Source: Phytopythium helicoides (lineage: Eukaryota > Oomycota > Peronosporomycetes > Pythiales > Pythiaceae). Taken from it: 64,000 nt of DNA. Below the pieces are notes generated by a model. It saw nothing but the letters and a program-made list of their open reading frames with translations. It was not told the DNA's origin and searched no databases. The translations under genes and the position numbers were made by a program. Positions 27,401 through 37,784 of the stretch are shown here, piece by piece (the stretch's first letter is position 1; every line of letters begins with the position of its first letter). The DNA lies in the NCBI GenBank assembly GCA_024867545.1, contig JANFNE010000020.1:806001-870000 (forward strand). The letters run 5' to 3'.

Positions 27401-28750
27401 GCTGCTACTAGTGGCGGGGGAGGGCGCTGGAGCTGCGGGGGGAGGGAGAAGATGGCGATCTGAGCCGCCTGTCTTCGAGATCGTAGCTTCTCGACTAAAA
27501 TGTGATGTGGGTGCAGCTTGAAGCACATCACTTTTCGGACCGTTTCTGTGTGCGGCACAATAAAATCCATTGAGAGGTTGCGCGAAGGTGGTAAGATGGG
27601 AGGAAGTGGCGCGAAGGTGTTCCGTCCGACTTGACAGCCGACTCTTGTCGGACGGTGTTACATTGACAGTTCAATGTTGTGCGATGAGCTGCAGCGTCAA
27701 TCGCTCGGGTAAACGTCGGAAGGTGATGATATGCATGAAGGCGACATCGTTGGGGCAGCCACTCGTCGTTGCAGACTCGATGCGAAGTTTTCGGAGGCGA
27801 CACTTCCTGTAGTAACAACGAGGAGAGCACTTGAACGAAGGCACTTCTTTCCAGGGGAGGTGAGATTGTGCCACAACTGTCATGTGTGGCTATCCATCGC
27901 AACCTTTTGTTTTGATCAAAGCAAACCGACATGCAACGTTCTGTTGATGGTTTTGCCGACGATAATAGACCACCACGAGAGCACCGTGTGCGCAGCGCAG
28001 GTTGAAGTGCCGTGGCCGCACGTGAACTGTGTCAAGGTGCGTGAGTGCGCCATGGACTGCGAATGACGCAATGAGCTGTGCGTGAGGCGCCAAACGAACG
28101 ATTTGCTCGCACAGTGGCACCCACCTATTCATTCGACCGAAGATGACGAAATTCGGCCCGCCCTACCACGCTCGCACTGTGCTTCAGAGCCCCCTGTTCG
28201 AGATCAAAGAACGTCCTCGAAGGCATCACAAAAAACGCCGCGAATCCATCACCACAGCGCCTTGGGGCAGTTGAAGGTGACGAAACCTCGCGCTCGGTGC
28301 GTTCTTTCCTTCAATCACCTTACCAGGCGTCTCCATAAGGATGAGACTGCGTGTCTGGGCGATCGTAGCGAACGCGGAAGAACAAAGCCCATGCGCCAGA
28401 GCTCCTCTCGAGTCGGGCGAGGCGTCGCCCCTCCCTTGGTTCATACAATATTAAGCATCTCGGTGCCGAGTCGCCCCTCCTCCTCGCCCTCCCATGGCTG
28501 CTGCAAAGACCTGGTCGGTCGTATACATTCGGCAAGACACTTGGATCCTACCGTAGGACCGCCAGAGAACACCGGCGACTTCGTCTGTGTTTCGTTGTGT
28601 TCGCCGCCGCCACACAACGCAAAACACCTGCAAGCCGACGAGCCGACCGACCTCGCGTCGCCTCTCGAAGCGGCTAATTCTCCCCTTTTTAGCTCCCCCT
28701 TGGAGGCTTCGGCACCCGACTCGACTCGGAACAGCACGAGGGCCGACCGG
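27401..28750. other. Long divergent intergenic region / possible 5' part of the HTH gene
   Basis: The plus strand is open in the same frame as the HTH gene from 28082, so the latter could start as early as 28082. However, residues 1-223 of that reading look like leader sequence without motifs. The region otherwise should contain the copine promoter on the minus strand. No other gene is supported. Confidence 0.4.
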
Positions 28751-30526
28751 ATGACTACGCCACGCCTGGGCGGGACGTCGAGTCCGACCGCGAGTCTTGG
28801 AAACAGCTCGTCGTCGTCGGGCGCCAGCACCCGCAGCAGCTCCGGCAGCAACGCCAGCAACCACAACCACAACAGCATGGGCAGCTCCGGCGGCAAGAAT
28901 GGCGGACCCGCAGCGGCCGCCAACGTGTTCGACGAGGCCGCGGTCAGCGAACGCGTCTGGGCCAGAGCCATCCACGCCGTCACCGAGCAGAAGCTCAGTC
29001 TTCGCAGCGTCGCGAGGCTCTACGGCCTGCACTACATGGCGCTGCATCGCCGCGTCCGCGCTCGCCAAGCAGCCCAAAGCTTGTCTCTCCACCGACAAGC
29101 AGGACTTAACGTGGATGTGGCCGCCGCAAATGGACCGACCAGAGCTCCCAATGGATACAACGGCCTCATGGCCAACACGGAGCGGTTCGAGCCGCCCTCC
29201 CGCCTGCCGGAGCGACCCATGACGCTCGAGAGCATCAGGATGACTGACGACCAGAACGACGAGGCCATGACGATGCTGTACGAGGAGTACGGGCCGTCCA
29301 TCGTCCGCCACCGCCGCGACGGAGCCCCGGACAACAGTTACTGCTACGACGACGATGACATCCGCGAGGTCGTGCGGTATGTCGTGGCACGTGACTCAAG
29401 ACGGGAGATGCCGCCACAGTTCCCGAGCCAACGGTGGCTTTCGGTCTTCAAGCGCGAGAACGGACTCGTCGACGGCATCAGCCCGTTTCAGGAAGACAAC
29501 TTCCATCAGCAGTTTCAGTATGCAACGTCGATCGGTGGCAATGACCGAGACTACGCGATGGCTCAATCTGGGAATTGGACACGCGCCAGCCCCCATCCTG
29601 GTCGTTCGACGCCGTCGCCAATGCGCAGTCGCCAGACGTCCCAAGAGTTCGGCAATGACAACTACAGCACTTCTGAGAGTGAAAGCAACGATTCCTCGCC
29701 TCGGCAGAATGCGGCTCAGTCAACCTCAGATCAAAAACAGCAAAAGAAACAAGCCAAGAACTCTAGCGAGCCCAAGCACTACCGCCAGAGCAACACAGTG
29801 CCAGCTGAAGTGTGGGATCGCGCAATGGAAGACGTTTTGATCCACGGGATGAGTCTCCGAAGTGCAGCTAAGGCTCACGGGGTGCACTTTGCAGCCCTTC
29901 ACCGCCGTCTCAAGAAGCGCTCGCTGCAGAAGGACACAATGCCGTATGATCCGCGCTACATCCCTTTCGAGGACGAGGCTGGACTCATCCGAGTTATCAA
30001 CGCCCGAGCAGATTTGGGTGTGCTCATGAGCTACAAGGAAGTGATTGATCTTTTGCAGCGGGCGACGCTCAATCACCGATCTGAGCTGTCGGAGGAAGAT
30101 GTTGTCGAGCTTGTGCGCAAGTTCCGGTCGCGTGTAGAAGGATCGATCCGGCATCTTGTGAAAGACTGGCCGCTACCGTCAGTGAATGCTCTCTACCAGC
30201 AGCTCGGGCCCGTGCCCGCTTCTGCTGCAGCAACCACGACCACTTCCATGACCTCATCTTCGATGGCGATGACAGTATCAACGTCTACACCTTCGTCGGT
30301 GACATCCTCAGTGTCTCCTCGTGTGGTCCTCCCTCCTGCAAGCTCTCTTCGCGTGAACGGTGCAATTCCGACGATTCCAAGTATCATTTCCCCGCGTGGA
30401 GGATATGGTTCGGGCACCAGCAGCAATGGCATTGCAGCCGGGAACGGTGAATTGGTTAACGGAGTGTCTCCACGCGTCAGATCTTCGTCTCGACATCCGT
30501 CTCCACCGAGGATCCTGCGTCTCTAG
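28751..30526 (+). CDS. Putative DNA-binding protein with two psq-type helix-turn-helix modules
   Basis: From ATG 28751 (MTTPRLGGTSSP) about 591 aa without introns. A Ser/Asn-rich N-terminus precedes module 1 (VWARAIHAVTEQKLSLRSVA then RLYGLHYMALHRRVRAR). Module 2 (VWDRAMEDVLIHGMSLRSAA then KAHGVHFAALHRRLKKR) lies about 270 residues later. Both have the helix-turn-helix spacing seen in psq/CENP-B-type domains, and the two copies clearly share an ancestor. Between them are conserved stretches such as EYGPSIVRHRRDGAP and ASLRW-like FPSQRWLSVFKRENGL. The tail is Ser/Thr-rich. DNA binding is an inference from fold-like spacing; no transposase catalytic residues were seen. An upstream in-frame start at 28082 is possible. 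Confidence 0.65.
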   Translation: MTTPRLGGTSSPTASLGNSSSSSGASTRSSSGSNASNHNHNSMGSSGGKNGGPAAAANVFDEAAVSERVWARAIHAVTEQKLSLRSVARLYGLHYMALHRRVRARQAAQSLSLHRQAGLNVDVAAANGPTRAPNGYNGLMANTERFEPPSRLPERPMTLESIRMTDDQNDEAMTMLYEEYGPSIVRHRRDGAPDNSYCYDDDDIREVVRYVVARDSRREMPPQFPSQRWLSVFKRENGLVDGISPFQEDNFHQQFQYATSIGGNDRDYAMAQSGNWTRASPHPGRSTPSPMRSRQTSQEFGNDNYSTSESESNDSSPRQNAAQSTSDQKQQKKQAKNSSEPKHYRQSNTVPAEVWDRAMEDVLIHGMSLRSAAKAHGVHFAALHRRLKKRSLQKDTMPYDPRYIPFEDEAGLIRVINARADLGVLMSYKEVIDLLQRATLNHRSELSEEDVVELVRKFRSRVEGSIRHLVKDWPLPSVNALYQQLGPVPASAAATTTTSMTSSSMAMTVSTSTPSSVTSSVSPRVVLPPASSLRVNGAIPTIPSIISPRGGYGSGTSSNGIAAGNGELVNGVSPRVRSSSRHPSPPRILRL

Positions 30527-30927
30527 TCAGCTTTCCAGCTCACAGTGATTCCTGCTGCTTCCTTTGGCGAGCACGGCTGCACATAAGGCACGGAAGCCTG
30601 CGCTCGTCACTTCGTGGGCCAAGATCACGGACACTCTCCGCTCACCCTCATCTCTGTGCAGACACCGCTGTATTATTGCGTCCGCGTGCGCCTCGCCTTG
30701 GCGCTTGCGGGAAAAAAGTCCTAAGTTATTATTTCACCCGATCGGGTTGAGCTCACGGCAGGCGAAGCTCCCATCAACGATAAAATATGAAACTTCGACA
30801 CGAAACATTTCTCTAGGTGATTCCCATTTGTTGTTGCTGTACACTCACGTAGGCGTGACTCATTCATCACTTAGGCACCTCCTTGCAGCATCGAAGGTGT
30901 CCGTTTGGGACTTCCCTCGATGTCCGT
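30527..30927. other. Convergent 3' intergenic region
   Basis: This lies between the HTH gene (+) and the App1-like gene (-). No gene or clear structure is seen. Confidence 0.45.
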
Positions 30928-33525
30928 CTACAGCTCAAGCAGAGCTCTTAGCAGGTCGATGGACATCTCGCGCTCAACGCTCGCCACCTCGTAGTCGCGC
31001 AATACTGCGTGCGGGTACGTTCCGAGCGGCGTCTGGAGCTTAGTGGCGCCAAGCAGCGTCTGCTTGGAGTTTGTCACCACCATATCTGCCTGCACACCGT
31101 GCTGCTCCAAAAAGCGGATGAGAACAAACTACCGATATGAATTGGAGCGAAAACTGAGGCGCACGCACTGCTGGGTCGTCACAATAGACACGGGGGCGCC
31201 AGGGAGAAATGCCCATGGCTGCCCAGAGCCGCAGCATGCGCACGCGTGCCACCTCTGGATCCATGGGTGTGTCGCCACCAATGGTTGGATGGATGTCGAG
31301 CAATACAATTGGCTGGAAATGATGCGATGGGATGGGTCTGCAAAATGTGACTTGAGAGCCACTTCAACGTGGCATAGATGTTTCTAGCAGCTTTGCTCTA
31401 TATCTTTCTAAGGCTCGCTGTGCACATAGGCATGGATCTCCTCAACGTCGCGCTGAAGCTCCTCCAGCCGGTTCCTCTTCTTGAATTCAGCGTCAGGGCC
31501 AACGAACAAGATGTCGTCGAGCTCTTTTTGAGCCGCTGCGACCACCTCCATCAGCTGCGATCGAGTAATAAGGTCCTTCTTGTGCGCCGCAAGCGCGGCT
31601 CCAGCATACGACGAGAAGAAGGTAACTCCCTCGCTGTGAAAGTCGACACAATTCCAGTGGTCAGTGAGGTTAGGACGCACGCACTTTGTAGTATAGCTAC
31701 GTACGCAGCATAGAGTGATTTCTCCTTGCCGTCGCCAGTTGTAGACGATGACGGCGTTACGTCGTGGATGAACGTGCCGAGCACTTGGGACGGGAAGTTC
31801 TCAAGCAATCGAGACGCTAGGTAGGCGTCACCTTGGCCTGAGTCTCCGAAGAACACAAACTTGAATTCCGGGAAGAGGGACGCGAAACGAGTGAAGTTCT
31901 CGAGCTTCATCCTGATAGAATATAGAGCAGATGAGCGTTAGTATCGACGAGAGCCAATGCTCTATCAACAGGGAAAACTCACTTGGCAATCTTTTCATTG
32001 CTGACAAGGCCAGAGACGGAGCCTGTGAGCACGGTTACATTGGGCACGCCAAGGCTCTTGAGGTGCTGCAACGTCAGGTATCGGCCGACACTGAGCCAGC
32101 CACGCGGACGAGCCGTAAGAAAAGTGATAGACGGGCGAATAGGATCTCCCTTCGCATCTTCCTTGAAACCGCGGGATACACGTGCGTACAACTCGGAAAC
32201 GCCAGGATAAGGGATGTGCAGTGGGTAGCGACGATCGATCCAACTAGCAAATGAAACCGAATAATAAGCACATGCCTAATGCTGTCACGCAAAAGTTGGA
32301 CGTACCCGGCAAACAGTGTGTCATCAATGTCGCTCACCACCTTCACCAAATGCGGCTGTTCCTGCTTCACCTTAAGACTCTCAACTGCGATGTGTTGCAC
32401 CACCTTGACGACCTCGGTGACATTCTTGTTGTTGTAGACAAGATGAATGAGGTCTCCCGAGTGCGGCGTCTTCTCAAATGCTCCACCACTTGCACCGTCT
32501 CCCTTGATCGCGATCTTCCCTGGTGCCGGACCTTCTTCAAAGGTAAGGTTGCCAGATTCATCGATAAAGGCCTCTTCGTCTGCGTGAACTTGCTCCTTCA
32601 GTAGGGAAAGATCGCGACCATAGGTACCGCAAATCACGTTGCATGCAGCAGAGTACAAGACTGCTTTCTCGGTGTGAAGCGGCGACATCAAGCACCGCTG
32701 GATAGCTCGAATCACCACCGCACGATTTGAAATCCTGCTCGTTATTGTCAATACGATTAGAACCAATGGTAAGCAGAATTCAACGTACTTTACCAGTAAC
32801 GTACGTGATCTCATCAAGGCGCTGCTTTGTGAGGACGTCCAGCACCTTTGCCCGCATCGACGGCGGGCATGACAGCAGCATGAAGCCTGCCATGGTCTTA
32901 CAAAACTGGTTTGAGTCTTCCGGCGAGGTCGCTGCAAGGATGCCATTCAGGCTGGCAGCCGAGACAGTCGCAAGCACATTATGACACGCCAGCGGATCGT
33001 CGACCCTGCGGTTCTGAGGCTGTAGCGACGGGTTCATGGTTACTCCCAAGGGCAGTAGCTACGCACAAACCACGACACCAACCTTGAAATGTACTTCCTT
33101 CTGTTTCTCAGCGCTGAAGACGATTGCGACGTCCTTGTCTTTGAGCGTCTTGTATCTCCACGCCGTTCGCTATCAAAGAGTACACCCGTGCCAGTCAGTG
33201 ATGGTAGCTGGAGAAGCCACCCTGCTATTACCGCGGCTGCCAACCTGCTTGATGCCCTTCCACTTGCGCTGCAGGCCTCCCGCAGCGATCTCCCACGTCG
33301 AGCGCTCTCGCACCTGCGACTTCTCGTGGATGCATTTGTGTCAACACATTCTTGACCTGGTCGAAATGCAGCTGCTAGCGCACATACAGCGAACGGAAGA
33401 CCCGCGTTGACCGTCGAAAGCGCAGCTCCGAAGCGCAGAGAAGGCGCTTGGGCTCCTGCGGGCGCTGCGGACGAGCGAGACGCGCGCAATGTACCAGCGA
33501 AGCGCCTCGCCTTGGTCGCCTTCAT
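30928..33525 (-). CDS. App1-type phosphatidate phosphatase-like protein (DxDxT catalytic motif)
   Basis: The core is clear on the minus strand: HLVKVVSDIDDTLFAG, YPGVSELYARVSRGF, PSITFLTARPRGWLSVGRYL, VLTGSVSGLVSNEKIAK, FPEFKFVFFGDSGQGDAYLA and FIHDVTPSS. DIDDT followed by FLTARP and FGDSGQGD is the HAD-type App1 phosphatase signature, which dephosphorylates phosphatidic acid. Upstream exons include PQNRRVDDPLACHNVLATVS and KTLKDKDVAIVFSAEKQKEV. The first ATG is probably 33525 (MKATKARRFAG), preceded by an initiator-like CATTTCTTCC. The end is uncertain: the core could stop at 31408. Alternatively a GT..AG intron could join it to PIVLLDIHPTIGGDTPMDPE and a final exon ending at 30928. Some N-terminal joints need a one-base change. 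Confidence 0.75.
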
Positions 33526-33629
33526 GCTGGGTGGCGGAAGAAATGACGTCGACAAAAAAACTGATGTGAAAATCGTATGGTGTGGCACAAATGAACTGAA
33601 CTGGTACGTAGATTTGTGGCACATCAACG

Positions 33630-35341
33630 CTACTGCTTGGTCTCCTCGTCGCTGGCTTCGACGGGGCTCAGGAACTCGAACTCGGCCAAGATTGGCACGT
33701 GGTCGCTGCCGAACTTGGAGTTCGGGATGCCGTTGTGGTTGCCGTGCAGCCCGCTAGGCAGTCGGCCGGCCTTGCTATAACTGTCGGACCGCGCGATGCG
33801 GTTGAGCCAGTCGGGAGGGCCCTCCTCGCTTCGCAGCACGCTCTCGGGCGGGATCTGCAGCACTCGCGACGGCACAATACTGCTCTTAGAGTACCAGATG
33901 TAGTCGATCGTCCAGCAGCGACGGAAGTTGACGGTTGTGTGAGGTGGCTCACCCTTGGGTCCGATGAGTGGGGGTTCAGAAGAAGGAAGTGGAGGAGAAG
34001 AAGAGTCGGCCTGTGCTGCTGCCGCCTTGTTCGGCCGGTACGCTCCATACGCGCTTCGGAACGCCTCGTGCATGCCCTCTAAGTTTGGCTTCTGCATGAA
34101 CGAGTTCTCCATGTACTCGTAAATGGCCGAGTCAGGGGAGTTGTTGAAGTCTCCGCACAGCACGATCTGAGGAGCAGGCAAAGGTTACTTTCGACAAGGA
34201 GGAGTGCATCAAAAAATGAGAAGCAAAACATACGGGTAGATTCTTCGCTCCGGTTGCAGGTGTTGGCCATGTCGCGCTCGTACTTGTCCTTGACGTCGCT
34301 GCTCATTCGGATCACCTCCTCCTCGAGTTCGAATAGCTCCGCCATCTGATGGTCTACCTTCCTGTAGAATGAGCGTACGAGCAGTGAGACCTGACTCTGC
34401 GCAGGAGAGATAGGCAGAAGCAGCAGCTTACTTGGCATTCCACCACAGATGAGTGCAGCCGACCAGCACGAATTGCGCAAAGTGGCGCATCTTGAGCAGC
34501 GCCATGATGGCGACGCGGTCATGCGGGTCGTGGAAGTTGAACGTCTCGCACTCTTTCAGCTCAAATTTGTCTTTCCTGGAAATACATCGAGTTAGCGCTG
34601 CAAGCATCGTCACTTGCGTCAGCCGCAACGAGATACGCACTTGTAAAAGATGCCGCAGCCGTCGTGCTTCTTCTCGCCGGACCAGTTCGACACATTGATG
34701 GACGGGCGCTTGACGTAGACACTATCATATCCGCGCACATACAGTTCCGGCTTGAAAAATCTGCTCACGGCAGACGCGCAATCGTCAGTTTCTCGCAACG
34801 CATCCACGTCAACCGCTCCTCGCCAACGCGACGCACGTCCAGTAGTCGCTGAGCTCCTCAAGGCACACGACGTCCGCGTCGAGCTCCTCAAGCTGTCTCA
34901 GCAGCGTCATCTTGCGGTACTCCCAGTTCAAGCTCGACTCAACGACGTAGGGAAAGTGGTTGCGCGTGGCCAGGTTGCTCGCGAGGATGTTGAGCTGCCG
35001 TCGCTCAAGCCCCCCATCAGCCCACCCATTCCTCATCCAACCGCCCCCAAATCAAGCCGCCGCACCTGCACGACCGTGATCTTGTGCCTGGACAGCCGCG
35101 ACGGCGCTACGCCCTCGAGCTCGAGCGCGCACGGGAGAAACTGCGCCGAGGCGTCCGCGTCGCCCGCGAGGCTCGGCCGGCCGCGCAGCACCGTGGGCGC
35201 GCGCGCCGTCGACAGCTGCAGCCGCTGCAGCGCGCGCCAGAGCCGCGGGCTCGAGCGCGAGAAGGACACGGAGGCCAGCAGCGCCACGCCCATGCCCAGG
35301 CACACGGCCGCAGGTCGCGCGCCGCCGCCAGGAGCCAGCAT
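33630..35341 (-). CDS. CCR4/nocturnin-type endonuclease-exonuclease-phosphatase family protein
   Basis: Starts MLAPGGGARPAAVCLGMG at 35341, with a hydrophobic or targeting-like N-terminus. After an intron comes the EEP core: QLNILASNLA, FPYVVESSLNWEYRK, LLRQLEELDADVVCLEELSDY. Then VRGYDSVYVKRP, KKHDGCGIFYK, RHFAQFVLVGCTHLWWN, QIVLCGDFNNSPDSAIYEYM, WTIDYIWYSK and KFGSDHVPILAEFEF follow. The order N, E, GDFN and SDH fits the CCR4/Angel/nocturnin branch, whose members remove poly(A) or a nucleotide phosphate. The C-terminus at 33630 reads EASDEETKQ. At least four introns are present, for example near 34,180-34,240 and 34,580-34,640. The exact substrate cannot be told. Confidence 0.87.
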
Positions 35342-35750
35342 TCTCTCCCCGGTTGAACGTGGAGCGAGCTGATCAAGTGTTGCGCAATGCACACCGGCGT
35401 CGTTCGACAAATGTGATTAGTTGGGGAGTGTGTGATTATATGTGTGATTTTAAGGGAAGATAGGTGCTAGTTGCGGTAGATTGTATGGTGACTTGGCGTT
35501 GGTATGCGAACGCGGTAAGTACGAGGCGCCGGGGCTTGGTTGGCTCCAGCGCCGCCACCACCCAACGCCATGATGGCGCACTCAATTTTTGGATTCAGGT
35601 TACCGACAGTCCGAAATTTAGTTTTCTCTCTGGTACGTGGCGCAAGCAGCGGCGGCCCTGGCGGGTGTGGCAGTGCGATGGGCGTGTGGGGCGGGAGCTG
35701 ACGGTGCTGTGCGTGTTTTCCGCGTCGAAAACGCAGCCCTCTATCCAGAA
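35342..35750. other. Divergent promoter region between the EEP nuclease and RPS20
   Basis: It separates two divergently transcribed genes and should hold both promoters. A longer frame upstream of RPS20 is open from 35637, but the ribosomal protein clearly begins at 35751, so it is treated as leader or intron. Confidence 0.5.
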
Positions 35751-36116
35751 ATGTCGCTCGTCACCAAGCCCACCAAGACCGTCGAGGCGGAGGATGTCCG
35801 CATCCACCGCATCCGCATCACGCTGTCCAGCCGCAACGTGAAGAACCTCGAGAAGGTGTGCGCGGACCTCAAGCGTGGCGCCGTCGACAAGAACCTCAAG
35901 GTCTCGGGCCCCGTGCGCCTCCCCACCAAGATCCTGCGCCTCACGACGCGCAAGTCGCCGTGCGGTGAGGGTACCAACACGTGGGACCGCTTCGAGATGC
36001 GCATCCACAAGCGCATCATCGACCTGCACGCGCCCTCGGACATCGTCAAGCAGATCACCTCCATCTCGATCGAGCCGGGTGTCGAGGTCGAGGTCACGAT
36101 CGCCGACTCGGCCTAA
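35751..36116 (+). CDS. RPS20: 40S ribosomal protein S20 (uS10)
   Basis: A 121-aa product starting [19 protein letters not shown], with family landmarks [60 protein letters not shown] and [19 protein letters not shown]. Length and sequence are normal for eukaryotic uS10, which sits in the head of the small subunit. Codon use is extremely GC3-rich, as expected for a ribosomal protein. An upstream in-frame ATG at 35637 is ignored because family members start at the MS or MA that matches here. Confidence 0.97.
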   Translation: MSLVTKPTKTVEAEDVRIHRIRITLSSRNVKNLEKVCADLKRGAVDKNLKVSGPVRLPTKILRLTTRKSPCGEGTNTWDRFEMRIHKRIIDLHAPSDIVKQITSISIEPGVEVEVTIADSA

Positions 36117-36755
36117 GCGTCTCCGCACGCTATCGCCGAGCAGCCGTCGAGCCGACCTTCGATGAGACGAGCACAGCCTTGGGGACCTGCGGCTGGCCAT
36201 TGTATTTAACCGTATAATGCCACCACCTCAGCCCTCCCCGCTTTTCCGGGCAAGGAAACAAATTCGCCGTGTGGGCTTGTTTCCGTCGCGGAGGTATACT
36301 ATGGGAGTTTGCAACAGGTCCACATGAACAGGGAAGGGTGTGATCAAGCTGTCCAAGTCATTCAGCATCGATGCGCACAGGTCAAGTCGTGGTCCAAGTC
36401 GTGGTCGCATCCGTCACCTCCCTACATTTTCGTCCTCGCAAACTTCTCGATCCACCAGGAAAACAGCAAATCCATCTCTGACTTTCCTCTCTCAAATGCA
36501 GCACATTAGCATCGCCAGCACGACCTTCGCAGCCATACCTCCACCACTATCTTTACCACATGAAGCTCGCTCCACATCGACTTTCGTCACCACCGTCCTT
36601 TTCGACACTCCGCATCAACTCGCGTGGTCCACACAACTTGTCACGTCGGCCGTTGCGGAATTCCGGTTCACCCGTCATCTCGCGAAACGCGCAGGCCTCG
36701 CCAGGTCTCCAGCTCCTCCGCTCTCTCTCTCTCTCCAGCTAGCAGCAGCGCCGCC
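36117..36755. other. Intergenic region between RPS20 and cytochrome b5 reductase
   Basis: RPS20 3' flank, then the promoter of the reductase. A CT-rich run (CTCTCTCTCTCTCCAG) ends 20 bp before the ATG and could be a leader or the end of a 5' intron. No gene is seen. Confidence 0.5.
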
Positions 36756-37682
36756 ATGTGGACGTACGTGCTGCGCTTCCCGTCGCGCGCGCGCTTCGCG
36801 TCGACGTCGGCGCTGGCGGCCGCGGGACTCGCGGCCTTCGCGGCGTTCTCGTCGCCCCAGTCGGCCTCTTCGCGCTGTGACGCGCCCGTCAAGGCGGCGG
36901 CCTCGCCGTCGAGCGAAGGCCCAGCGCTCGACGCCGCCGCCTTCAAGCCGTTCCGCGTGCAGCGCGTGGAGACGCTGACGGGCAACACGAAGCGCATCAC
37001 GTTCGCGCTGGCGTCGCCCGAGCAGTCGATCGGGCTGCCGGTCGCCAGCTGCCTCATCGCGCGCGCCAAGATCGACGGCAAGACGGTCGTGCGCGCCTAC
37101 ACGCCCACCAACCTGAACGACGACCGCGGCTACCTCGAGCTCGTGGTCAAGGGCTACCCGAACGGCCGCATGAGCAAGCACATTGTGTCGCTGCAGCCGG
37201 GAGACGAGCTCGAGATGAAGGGCCCGCTCGTCAAGCTGCCGCTCACACCCAACAAGTACAAGCACATTGGACTCATCGCTGGCGGATCGGGCATCACGCC
37301 CATGCTGCAGATCGCCAAGTCCATCTGCCGCGACGTGACCGACAACACCAAGATCACGCTGCTGTTCGCCAACGTGTCCGAGGACGACATCATCCTGCGC
37401 GACGAGATCGACGCGCTGCAGTACCTGTACCCACAGTTCAAGGCCTACTACGTCGTTGACAAGCCCTCCGAGAGCTGGAAGGGCTACTCGGGATATATCT
37501 CCAAGGAGATGATCCAGGAGACCATGCCGGAGCCGTCGGACGATAACCTTGTGTGCGTTTGCGGCCCGCCGCCAATGATGTTCCATGTGTCGGGCAACAA
37601 GGCTAAGGACCGGACGCAGGGAGAGCTGCAAGGCCTGCTCAAGAGCATGCAGTACACGTCCACGCAGGTTTTTAAGTTCTAA
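36756..37682 (+). CDS. NADH-cytochrome b5 reductase
   Basis: An uninterrupted 308-aa frame. The first 45 residues are Arg/Ala/Ser-rich with a hydrophobic stretch (MWTYVLRFPSRARFASTSAL), typical of a mitochondrial targeting or outer-membrane anchor. FAD-binding motif RAYTPTN, flavin/NAD-binding GGSGITPMLQIAK, and NADH-binding CGPPPMMF follow in the family order. It transfers electrons from NADH to cytochrome b5 for lipid desaturation and other reactions. The frame is intact. The 349-codon antisense frame on the other strand is a GC-rich shadow. Confidence 0.95.
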   Translation: MWTYVLRFPSRARFASTSALAAAGLAAFAAFSSPQSASSRCDAPVKAAASPSSEGPALDAAAFKPFRVQRVETLTGNTKRITFALASPEQSIGLPVASCLIARAKIDGKTVVRAYTPTNLNDDRGYLELVVKGYPNGRMSKHIVSLQPGDELEMKGPLVKLPLTPNKYKHIGLIAGGSGITPMLQIAKSICRDVTDNTKITLLFANVSEDDIILRDEIDALQYLYPQFKAYYVVDKPSESWKGYSGYISKEMIQETMPEPSDDNLVCVCGPPPMMFHVSGNKAKDRTQGELQGLLKSMQYTSTQVFKF

Positions 37683-37784
37683 GCTCGAACGCATTGCTGC
37701 TCGCCGGAATGACACGGCAGACAACTGGGTTTTGCTGCTTCACAACTCAAAATCAATAACCCTTTTTGCCAACTGTATCTCTTT

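Noticed and set aside
28451..29311. 286-codon minus-strand frame
   Set aside because: Antisense to the HTH gene; its composition follows from the codon bias of the plus-strand gene.
35637..35750. Upstream extension of RPS20
   Set aside because: The family starts at the MSLVTKP position; the extension is Ala/Gly/Val-rich leader sequence.
36675..37724. 349-codon open frame on the minus strand
   Set aside because: It is a shadow of the GC3-rich cytochrome b5 reductase gene; it has no domain and no suitable start.
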